A stretch of DNA of 64,000 bases from Dolomitihabitans soli. Its GTDB lineage: Bacteria > Actinomycetota > Actinomycetes > Streptosporangiales > Streptosporangiaceae. How positions within the stretch are numbered: position 1 is the stretch's first letter; every line of letters starts with the position of its first letter. This document shows positions 8,082 to 14,204 of the stretch, piece after piece. The notes beneath the pieces were generated by a model. It made no database searches. It had not been told where the DNA came from and saw only the letters and a program-made list of their open reading frames with translations. The stretch is taken from the NCBI RefSeq assembly GCF_022213955.1, contig NZ_JAKNTW010000002.1, positions 1 through 64,000 of the forward strand, in the 5' to 3' direction. The translations under genes were made by a program, and so were the position numbers.

Positions 8082-8441
8082 TTACTGTCCTGTCAATGAT
8101 GGCCACCGTACGGTGATCACGGTTGAGTCTTCCTCGGCTTGCCAGCAATGATCGATACCTGGGCCCCAGACGACGTAGTCACCCTGACGCTCCAGGGTGG
8201 TGCTACCGATGGTCAGGTCGAGGCGGAAGCGGCCTTGGACGAGCAACAGGAGGGTTGTGCGTTGGTCGTCGGCGGTCCATTCGGGGCGGGCTTGGCCGGC
8301 GGGGTGGATGCCCCATTTGACTTCGAGGGCGTCGGTGGAGCGGACGGCGCTGTGCTCAGGGTTGATGAAGTGGCCGAGTAGCCAGCCGCGGTGCTGGTCG
8401 GCGTCGTCGGTGGCGTTGCCGGTGTACCAGTTGTCGGCCAT
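8082..8441 (-). CDS. Cupin-like small protein coupled to the HTH/Nudix-like gene
   Basis: The 119-residue protein has the alternating beta pattern of a single-domain cupin: a first motif around WGIHPAGQARPEWTADDQRT, a Gly-Arg-Phe turn (VQGRFRLDL), and a second motif with GDYVVWGPGIDHCWQAEED. Cupins of this size bind small ligands or a metal. Only one clear His remains in each motif, so enzymatic activity is doubtful and a ligand-binding or sensing role is as likely. Its ATG lies 2 bp after the stop of the upstream 550-residue regulator, so the two are almost certainly translated together. Confidence 0.7.
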   Translation of the reverse strand: MADNWYTGNATDDADQHRGWLLGHFINPEHSAVRSTDALEVKWGIHPAGQARPEWTADDQRTTLLLLVQGRFRLDLTIGSTTLERQGDYVVWGPGIDHCWQAEEDSTVITVRWPSLTGQ

Positions 8442-8443
8442 GG

Positions 8444-10096
8444 TCAGATCTCCACTTCGAGGGTCGGTAGGTTGACGCGGTCGCCACCGATCTCGCTTAG
8501 TCGGCGGATGCCTTCGGATAGCGCGAACAGACCCTCATTGCTCCAAGCGGGGTCATGGACCAAGGACGTGATGAGGTCCTTGTCCAGGGTGGAGTATCGC
8601 CTCAGGCCGCTGGATTCCCAGTTGGCGGTGATGTGTCCGCCGAACTTGGTCCACCATTCTTCGTCGTTGACGACGATGAGGGAGGCGAACTCGTAGTTGC
8701 CGCTGACGAGGTTGAACCCGTACCCGGTGCATTCCATCTGCCAGTGGCTCGGGTTCTCTGCCAGCCAGGCCATCGGTGCGGACAGCCTGCTGGGGTGCAT
8801 CGGGTCGGCGTGAAGCTGTTCTCCGAACGTGGAATCGACGTCGTCCCGGCCGAAGAGTTCCTCTTCCATCTCTCGTTCCAACGTGCAGAGAACGGATACG
8901 TCTTCGCCGTAGTCAGCGAGGGGTTCGTGAAACGCCTTGGGGATGACGGCAAGCTTCTGGGCGGCGTTGAGCACGTTACCCGAGCGCTCCTGGACGAGGA
9001 TGATGTAGTCGGCGCTTCCTCGGCGGGATCGGGTTGCCGGGCGGGCGACGGCGAAGAGGGCGAGCGGACCGCCTGCGCACAATCGGCCGGCTGGATTGAC
9101 GACGGTCTCGATGTCGGGCAGGTACCGGTCACGTAGTGGCAGTGTTCCCGCGTGTGTCGGGCGGCCTTCGGCTATCGCGTCCAGAAGTTCTCGTTCGAGG
9201 AGATCCATGGACAGGGCGTAGTGGATGAATTCCTCAATGCCGAATGTGCTACGGATCTGCTTTGCCTCAATGTCGAGATCGATCATCCGATACAGCGGCG
9301 CGTTCACCATGCGCCTGCCGGTGATAAGAGCCTCGGCGAGACAGACGATTGCCGCGTCGGAGCGGAGCGGGTCCATGAGGAGATCTGGGCTGGTGGAGTC
9401 GGTGAGGCGGAAATCGTCGTTGCCTGATCCCAACGCGAGGCGTAAATCAAGCCACTGAGGCTTGGTGAGAAGGCTGGTGGCGATGACATCCTTGCCGCTG
9501 CGAATCCGGTAGGTGTTGTGGTCTGCGGCGTTGCCCTGGCTGAAGTAGTACGTACGCAGCGCGGCTGCGACCTGGTCCCGTGTGATTCGGCCGCGTAGCT
9601 GGGCTTCGTCGCGGAGCTTCCGGGGGTCCAGTCCGACAAGGTGAGAGGCGACCTTCCGCCGACTGCTCCCAGGTTGCCACCCCGCTTGCCGGTCGAGCCA
9701 GTCGAGGGCGGCGGTGATGTGCTGGTCGGTGGCAAGGCGCAACTCGGCTTCGTCGACCGCTGCGTCCTGCCCGACGAGGAGACGGCCGTTTCCTGCCGAC
9801 GGTGCGGACGTGTCCGCGGTTGCCACGGGGGCGGGCATGCGCTCATCTCGCTGGGTACGCCAGAACCCTAGATCCTCTGGTGTCTGGCCGGTGAGCTGGG
9901 TGAGCGCAAGGCGATAGACGGTACTGGGCCATCGGACGTCTCCGGTCTCCCATCGACGTACCCGCTCTTCATCACACGCGAGGGACTCAGCGATACCCGT
10001 TGCGGTGGCGTTGATGCGGTCGGCCATTTCGAGGCGTGTCAGCCGCTCGGTATTCCGCCATTCCCGAAGCTGGACGTTCGGCGCCTTCATGGGCAT
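8444..10096 (-). CDS. XRE-type HTH regulator with C-terminal Nudix-like domain
   Basis: The 550-residue protein begins with an HTH of the Cro/CI type at about residues 8-75 (REWRNTERLTRLEMADRI and the CDEERVRRWETGDVRWPS recognition part). After a variable linker comes a helical middle, and near residue 400 a partial Nudix box, REMEEELFGRDD, inside a region with Nudix-like beta strands. Nudix proteins occur in actinomycete integrative elements (Pif of pSAM2 is the named example), and this arrangement is usual among cargo or control genes of such elements. Substrate hydrolysis is uncertain because the box lacks the canonical glycine spacing. It starts at ATG 10096; an in-frame ATG at 10090 is an alternative. 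It is divergent from the small genes at 10256. Confidence 0.75.
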   Translation of the reverse strand: MPMKAPNVQLREWRNTERLTRLEMADRINATATGIAESLACDEERVRRWETGDVRWPSTVYRLALTQLTGQTPEDLGFWRTQRDERMPAPVATADTSAPSAGNGRLLVGQDAAVDEAELRLATDQHITAALDWLDRQAGWQPGSSRRKVASHLVGLDPRKLRDEAQLRGRITRDQVAAALRTYYFSQGNAADHNTYRIRSGKDVIATSLLTKPQWLDLRLALGSGNDDFRLTDSTSPDLLMDPLRSDAAIVCLAEALITGRRMVNAPLYRMIDLDIEAKQIRSTFGIEEFIHYALSMDLLERELLDAIAEGRPTHAGTLPLRDRYLPDIETVVNPAGRLCAGGPLALFAVARPATRSRRGSADYIILVQERSGNVLNAAQKLAVIPKAFHEPLADYGEDVSVLCTLEREMEEELFGRDDVDSTFGEQLHADPMHPSRLSAPMAWLAENPSHWQMECTGYGFNLVSGNYEFASLIVVNDEEWWTKFGGHITANWESSGLRRYSTLDKDLITSLVHDPAWSNEGLFALSEGIRRLSEIGGDRVNLPTLEVEI

Positions 10097-10136
10097 CTGC
10101 TGACGTTCCTCTCGGTGGGGGACTCAAGAGGGGGGC

Positions 10137-10166
10137 GGAAGGGGGAGTGATTGGAGGTCCCCTTCC
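10137..10166. promoter_or_regulatory. Inverted repeat upstream of the HTH/Nudix-like gene
   Basis: GGAAGGGG at 10137-10144 is matched by CCCCTTCC at 10159-10166, an 8-bp perfect inverted repeat with a 14-bp spacer. It lies in the divergent region between the HTH gene and the gene at 10256, where an autoregulatory operator would be expected. The role is inferred. Confidence 0.35.
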
Positions 10167-10255
10167 GCTCCTGTTGCCGGTGGACTTGCCATCAAGCAAC
10201 CACGGTACGTCAAGCGGGCTCCCCGCAGAGGGAAGCACCGGACGAACAAAGGGAG

Positions 10256-10450
10256 ATGGCGACGGTGACCCGGCCAGATGAGACCAGCGAGATACGGTCC
10301 TGCCCCTCGTGTCGAGGGCGTGGGAGCAAGCTGCGCAACTCACGCCGCGCCCTCCTGATCGGCGACGGCGGAGACGAGCACGATTCCAATGGGGAGCAAC
10401 GGTGTCTCGACTGCCTCGGAAGCGGCCGGGCCGAAGGGAGCGTGAGATGA
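10256..10450 (+). CDS. Small DnaJ-type zinc-finger protein
   Basis: The 64-residue protein has two Cys pairs of the DnaJ zinc-finger form, CPSCRGRG near residue 15 and CLDCLGSG near residue 51, separated by a basic stretch (KLRNSRRALLIGDGG). Four cysteines suit one zinc ion. GGGAG precedes the ATG. Its stop overlaps the start of the next gene (ATGA at 10447-10450), so they form an operon. Small proteins with this finger are common on actinomycete mobile elements but their role is not known; I infer a structural zinc-binding or RNA/protein-binding adaptor. Confidence 0.7.
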   Translation: MATVTRPDETSEIRSCPSCRGRGSKLRNSRRALLIGDGGDEHDSNGEQRCLDCLGSGRAEGSVR

Positions 10451-10734
10451 ACCCGATCATGTCCGCGATGACGGATGCGGTGCAGCAGGTCAACCGGGCG
10501 GAGGAGGTGGCCGCGCTGATGCGGCTGCGCGATCGGCTCCTGATGCTTGGGGTGCGGGCCGAGTTGCGGGACAACAACACCGCGCTGCGGATTGAGCCGG
10601 AGGCGGGGATGCCGGTGTGGGTGTTCGTCGGGTACGGCGGCGCCTTCTTCTCCTGGCAGGCGGCCGAGAAGCGGCACCCCGTGGCCGATGTAGAAGGCGC
10701 GGCAAAGGTCCTGGTCGACTACCTCGGCCGATAG
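10447..10734 (+). CDS. Conserved-looking 95-residue protein of the element
   Basis: The protein begins with an amphipathic helical segment (VQQVNRAEEVAALMRLRDRL) and then an alternating beta region (ALRIEPEAGMPVWVFVGYGG) ending in a helix (VADVEGAAKVLVDYLGR), so it is probably a compact alpha/beta fold. I do not recognise the family. The start overlaps the stop of the zinc-finger gene, indicating translational coupling. The frame is open upstream, but the start at 10447 fits the overlap best. Confidence 0.65.
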   Translation: MNPIMSAMTDAVQQVNRAEEVAALMRLRDRLLMLGVRAELRDNNTALRIEPEAGMPVWVFVGYGGAFFSWQAAEKRHPVADVEGAAKVLVDYLGR

Positions 10735-11005
10735 AGCGGGCGCGGCGGGGCGGAGAGAAGCCTCCCGCAGGGGTGGGGCCGGGTGCGCGCGGCGCCCCTC
10801 AACCCCGCCGCGTCTCCAACTCCCCGGCAGATGATCGAGCGATGTCCACAGTGTTCATGCCCCTGTGCCCCCGCCCGCTCGACATCTGCCGGGGCCGTCT
10901 TGTGTACGGCTCAGCTGGTGTCGCCTGGTCTGGCGTGGACAGGCAATGAACCCCAAGCTACGCTCCAACTTAGTAAAACAACCTGTCGGGTGTTGGACGG
11001 TCAAA

Positions 11006-11734
11006 ATGTCGCTAGAGTCCGTACCGCCGAAGTATGCCCAGCTTGTGCATGCCCTTCAACGGCGGATCGAGTCGGGGGACTACCCTCCGGGCTCGCTCCT
11101 TCCCAGCGAGAACCAGTTGATCCAGGAGTTCGGCGTGTCCCGCCCCACGGTGGTGGCCGCGCTGCGGGTCCTGCGCGAACAAGGGTGGATCGAGTCCCAG
11201 CAGGGCAAAGGCCGGTTCGTGCGTGGCCGCCCCGCACGCTCCACCGACCGCCCTCGGCCGGGTCAGGCGTATCTGACCGCCCCGGAAAGCGACACCCCGG
11301 GCGAACTCCTGGAAGTAGGGGTGCTGGCCGCACCCAACCGGGTCGCGACGCTGCTCGGCCTGGAGGCCAAGAGCAAGGCATTCCTGCGCCGGCGACTAAT
11401 CGCCCGTGACGGCGAACCCGCCGAGATCGTTTCCCTGTGGCTGCCTCTGGAGGTCACCGAGGGGACCGACCTGACCACCGCCATGCCGCTGGATGAGGGC
11501 ATCCGCGAGCATCTCCAGACGCGTAAGGGCGTGCGGTTCGACCACGTCGCGGAGCAGATCACCGCGCGGATGCCCACCACGCAAGAGGGCAGGCAGCTCG
11601 GGATGCCGAGGAACACGCCGCTGCTTGCCGTGTACGGCACGGTGAAGGACGCTTCCGGGCGTGCGTTGGTGGCGGTGGAGGTGCTCATGCCCGCTGATCG
11701 GCATGAGCTGGAAGACGCCTACCCGATCGGTTAG
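11006..11734 (+). CDS. GntR-family regulator with UTRA ligand-binding domain
   Basis: The 242-residue protein has a winged HTH at about residues 8-75 (YAQLVHALQRRIESGDYPPG, SENQLIQEFGVSRPTVVAAL) and a C-terminal UTRA domain at about 90-235 (FLRRRLIARDGEPAEIVSLW, GVRFDHVAEQITARMP). It is the KorSA-like repressor type that controls pra genes of AICEs (family knowledge). I chose ATG 11006 since the frame upstream is not protein-like and the domain begins right there. Thirty bp downstream lies a promoter covered by two palindromic sites, followed by the truncated activator gene, the expected target. The ligand is unknown. Confidence 0.88.
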   Translation: MSLESVPPKYAQLVHALQRRIESGDYPPGSLLPSENQLIQEFGVSRPTVVAALRVLREQGWIESQQGKGRFVRGRPARSTDRPRPGQAYLTAPESDTPGELLEVGVLAAPNRVATLLGLEAKSKAFLRRRLIARDGEPAEIVSLWLPLEVTEGTDLTTAMPLDEGIREHLQTRKGVRFDHVAEQITARMPTTQEGRQLGMPRNTPLLAVYGTVKDASGRALVAVEVLMPADRHELEDAYPIG

Positions 11735-11764
11735 CAGGATCTCACCCACCAAGCCCGCTTAGGT

Positions 11765-11817
11765 ACTTGACCTATCAAGTGGGCTCTCTTATCCTCAGAA
11801 TACTTGATAGGTTAAGT
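11765..11817 (+). promoter_or_regulatory. Promoter with two GntR-type operators in front of the truncated activator gene
   Basis: ACTTGACCTATCAAGT at 11765-11780 and ACTTGATAGGTTAAGT at 11802-11817 are near-palindromes and inverted copies of each other. The first contains a -35 box TTGACC (11767-11772), with a 17-bp spacer to TATCCT (11790-11795). The second would cover the transcription start. This is the layout of a repressor-controlled promoter; the adjacent GntR protein is the likely binder (inference). Confidence 0.7.
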
Positions 11818-11848
11818 GCCTGTCAGTCGATACAAGGAGAGAGTTGTT

Positions 11849-11929
11849 ATGGCGCTACACGGACCCATCCCCATCACCTACCCCATGCTCTTCCCGCACG
11901 GCTGCTACATCGTCGGCGGGGCTGCGTAA
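11849..11929 (+). pseudogene. Truncated 5' end of a Pra-type activator gene
   Basis: After AAGGAGAG and ATG 11849 the frame reads MALHGPIPITYPMLFPHGCY and a few more residues, then stops at a TAA. This closely resembles the N-terminus of the actinomycete 'plasmid replication, integration and excision activator' proteins that follow a GntR regulator in AICEs (from memory of the family). Only 26 codons remain; beyond about 11918 the sequence is integrase. The promoter and ribosome-binding site look intact, so a short peptide may still be made. Confidence 0.6.
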
Positions 11930-12443
11930 GAAGGACTGCGACCTTCCCGAGAAGGGGTGGGGCCTGCTCACGCTGGAGAGGACCAAGCCGCAGAGCAACA
12001 AGCGCTACACCGACTCGGGGCAGACCCACGACGAGCGTGGACTCAAGCACCGGGAGCAGAAGGAGACCCGGCCGGTTCCGATCCCTCCGGAGCTGGTGGC
12101 CACTCTCCGCGCGCACATCGACAGGCACGGTGTCGGCGAGGATGGCCGGCTGTTCCGCAGTTCGACCGGGAGTGTGCTCTCCGGCTCGGCCTACGCCAAG
12201 GTCTGGAAGCAAGCCCGCGCGTTCGCGCTCACTCCTGACCAGGTCGCCTCGCCACTGGCCGCCCGGCCGTACGACCTGCGGCACGCGGCTGTCTCCCTCT
12301 GGCTCAACGCGGGCGTACACGCACCTGAGGCGGCTGAGCGCGCGGGGCACGGTGTGGACGTGCTTCTCAAGGTCTACGCCAAGTGCATAGACGGCCAACG
12401 TGAGGTGGCGAACCAACGCATCCTGGATGCCCTCGTCGCATGA
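11919..12443 (+). pseudogene. C-terminal fragment of an AICE tyrosine integrase
   Basis: In a frame different from the activator start, the protein sequence begins abruptly at GLRKKDCDLPEKGWGLL and continues to a stop at 12443, about 175 residues. It keeps the second catalytic part: RPYDLRHAAVSLW (H-x-x-R), the AGHG histidine and the nucleophilic Tyr in LLKVYAKCIDGQ. The N-terminal Arm and core-binding domains and the first catalytic Arg are missing. An open frame back to 11844 exists but its first 25 codons read the activator gene out of frame. The stop is 238 bp before the right attachment repeat, the usual int-att spacing. It is non-functional as an integrase. It belongs to a different subfamily from the integrase at 888-2459. 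Confidence 0.85.
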
Positions 12444-12458
12444 GACGTGGAACTGACT

Positions 12459-12484
12459 GGACCCCGGGAACCCTCTCGGGGTCC
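12459..12484 (+). terminator. Terminator after the integrase fragment
   Basis: GGACCCCG and CGGGGTCC form a perfect 8-bp stem with a 10-nt loop, 16 bp after the integrase stop, followed by TTCGTCGTT. It is a reasonable intrinsic terminator. Confidence 0.55.
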
Positions 12485-12647
12485 TTCGTCGTTGCAGTCC
12501 CGGAACCGTTCCGGAAGCGCTCGAATCTTGCGCGCTCACCTGCGGAAACGCGCCAAGATCTATTCCGTGTATGTTCCGGGAGCACTGGCATCCGGCTGCA
12601 TCTGGGTGCTTCTGGCTGCCTGCCGTACGGAAAGATCGAATACAAAA

Positions 12648-12676
12648 GGCCAGGTCAACCGTTAGATTGCCTGGCC
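12648..12676 (-). terminator. tRNA-Arg terminator
   Basis: On the minus strand GGCCAGGCAA pairs with TTGACCTGGCC with a one-base bulge, followed by TTTTGTA. It lies 7 bp beyond the 3' end of tRNA-Arg, as expected for its terminator. It is inside the integrated element side of the right attachment site, so it was carried in by attP. Confidence 0.65.
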
Positions 12677-12681
12677 GGAGC

Positions 12682-12725
12682 GCGCGCCCTGCAGGATTCG
12701 AACCTGCGACCGTCGGATTAGAAGT
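12682..12725. repeat. Right attachment repeat, inside tRNA-Arg
   Basis: It is identical over 44 bp to 2674-2717 and comprises the anticodon loop, variable region, T-arm and 3' acceptor of tRNA-Arg(UCU). The intact tRNA on this side means that integration preserved tRNA function. One further base on either side differs between copies. Confidence 0.92.
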
Positions 12726-12756
12726 CCGATGCTCTGTCCAGCTGAGCTAAGGGCGC
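12683..12756 (-). tRNA. tRNA-Arg (anticodon UCU)
   Basis: A full cloverleaf is seen on the minus strand: acceptor GCGCCCT/AGGGCGC, D-arm with GCTC/GAGC, anticodon stem TCGGA/TCCGA around CTTCTAA (anticodon TCT at 12722-12720), T-loop TTCGAAT, and discriminator G. No CCA is encoded, as usual in actinomycetes. It is the attB of the 10-kb element and remains intact. Confidence 0.96.
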
Positions 12757-12800
12757 TCCCGACTAATTGTGCATGATCCTGGGAGTGTCGGTGTATCCGA

Positions 12801-13868
12801 TTACCTGTGTGGGGCCGGAGCGTTGAGGAAGCGGTGGAGGTCGGTGGTCTCGGGGGTGAGGTCGGCGGAGAGGGTGTGGAAGGGCTGCAGGTGGGTGTCC
12901 GCCGTGCGCCAGGTGCCCACGACGTGGCCGTCCACGAGTATGGCGGGCTGGATCATGCCGCCGCCTGCCTGGATGTGCTTGGCGTGGGCGGGGTCGAGGA
13001 CGAGGTCCTTGCTGCGGAAGCCGAGGAGGTAGGTGTCGAAGTGGCCGAGGAGGCGGACCACGTGGCGGGGGGCGGGGCTGAGGTCCAGCTCTGAGGGGAC
13101 GAAGGCGGGAATGCCGGCGGCGGTGACCTCGGTGAGGTCGGCGGCGAGGAGGGTGAAGGCCCGCTTGGCGGGGGTGGCGGGAAGGCCGGACCACCATTGG
13201 AAGTCGCGGATGGTGGCGGGGCCGTAGGCGTGGAGGTAGCGCCGGGCGAGCCGGGTCAGGGCCTCGTCGGGGGTCAGCGGCGGGGCGGGTGGCACCCAGT
13301 CGTCGAGGAGGACGTAGGTGGGCTTGGCGGCGGCGGTGTCGGGGCCGCGGCAGATCAGGCCGCGCATCGCCGCGTACGCGAGCAGGTGGGCGGGGGCCTG
13401 GCTGCGGGGAGCGAGGACCAGGCCCAGCTCGGCGAGGCGTTCGACGATCGTGTCGCGGGCGAGGGGCGGCGAGCCGGTGAGGACGGTGTGGACGGCGGTC
13501 AAGCCACGTTCGGCGGTGGCGTCGTCGAGGCCGAGTTCGAGCCTGCGGCGGCGACCGGCGGCGGCGAAGACGGGGCCGAGGAGACCGACCATCCAGCGGA
13601 CGTCGTCGGCCGCGACCATGTGCAGGGTCCCACGCATCGCCCAGGTCCTGACCACACCGCCGTCCCGCCGGCAGGCCGCGTCGACGTCCGCCGCGGTCAG
13701 CCCGGTGGTGCGAGCCCGTACGGCGAGCCTCGCGGCCGGAGACGACTGGGCCTGGACGGCCGCCACGCTCGCCACCACGCCGGGGACTCCGTCGGCACCC
13801 CGGCCAGACAGCCGCTGACATCGGACCCGCAACGCGCGCACGTCATCGGCGGACAACGATCTCCTCAT
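12801..13868 (-). CDS. AlkZ-like winged-helix DNA glycosylase family protein (HTH_42)
   Basis: The 355-residue protein matches the winged-helix 'HTH_42/AlkZ' family: MRRSLSADDVRALRVRCQRL at the start, the Gln-rich catalytic-type motif AAVQAQSSPAARLAVRAR at about 35-52, TWAMRGTLHMV, and the C-terminal FVPSELDLSPAPRHVVRLLG region. AlkZ members unhook DNA interstrand crosslinks through a Q-x-Q motif (family knowledge), and producers of genotoxic antibiotics keep such genes. Whether this protein is an active glycosylase is not shown. I chose ATG 13868, where the conserved domain begins; the open frame upstream runs through tandem repeats and looks non-coding. It is a single gene. Confidence 0.8.
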   Translation of the reverse strand: MRRSLSADDVRALRVRCQRLSGRGADGVPGVVASVAAVQAQSSPAARLAVRARTTGLTAADVDAACRRDGGVVRTWAMRGTLHMVAADDVRWMVGLLGPVFAAAGRRRRLELGLDDATAERGLTAVHTVLTGSPPLARDTIVERLAELGLVLAPRSQAPAHLLAYAAMRGLICRGPDTAAAKPTYVLLDDWVPPAPPLTPDEALTRLARRYLHAYGPATIRDFQWWSGLPATPAKRAFTLLAADLTEVTAAGIPAFVPSELDLSPAPRHVVRLLGHFDTYLLGFRSKDLVLDPAHAKHIQAGGGMIQPAILVDGHVVGTWRTADTHLQPFHTLSADLTPETTDLHRFLNAPAPHR

Positions 13869-13901
13869 CCGGACGAGGTTAGTCGCAGCCGGCGAACACC
13901 G

Positions 13902-14200
13902 ATCACGCGGTGCACGTCGGCCGATCACATGCGCGCCAGCCGACTCTGGTTCGACGCGCGTCCCCCCTCCCCCGACCTGACCCGCGACAACAGGGAGAGC
14001 GCGTCCACCGATCACACGGTGAACGCCGAGCGATCGCAAGCCCGTCAGCCGGCTCTGGTTTGACGCGCGTCCCCCTCCTCGACCTGACCCGCGACAACGC
14101 GGAGATCGCATCCACCGATCACACGGTGAACGCCAACCGATCGCATGCACGCCAGCCGGCTCTGGTTCGACGCGCGTCACCCCCGTGGCAACGCGGAGAG
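13902..14200. repeat. Three tandem copies of a ~108-bp repeat
   Basis: Units start with GATCAC at 13902, 14010 and 14117 (spacings 108 and 107) and share blocks such as CGATCGCATGCACGCCAGCC, GGCTCTGGTTCGACGCGCGT and CCTGACCCGCGACAAC. The third copy is truncated on the right. They fill the whole region between the AlkZ-like gene start and the end of livM. No protein-coding meaning is apparent. Confidence 0.85.
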
Positions 14201-14204
14201 CGCG

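Larger units (their letters stand above)
2674..12725. mobile_element. Deletion derivative of an AICE-type integrative element in tRNA-Arg(UCU)
   Basis: The boundaries are the 44-bp direct repeats at 2674-2717 and 12682-12725. Genes typical of actinomycete integrative and conjugative elements sit at the right end: a GntR-UTRA regulator, the first codons of a Pra-type activator, and an integrase C-terminus just before the att site. Replication initiator, FtsK-like transfer protein, spread genes, excisionase and the integrase N-terminus are absent, so the element is probably immobile by itself. The left two thirds are cargo: a NACHT NTPase of visibly lower G+C, a small membrane protein, an HTH/Nudix-like regulator, a cupin and two small genes. 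The boundaries are direct observation; the AICE origin is inferred from gene types. Confidence 0.85.

Noticed and set aside
7722-8099. Plus-strand frame in the gap before the cupin gene
   Set aside because: Arg- and Pro-rich composition, overlapping open frames in all directions and no recognisable motif.
13197-14063. Gly/Val/Asp-rich frame opposite the AlkZ-like gene
   Set aside because: It is the antisense shadow of a well-supported gene.
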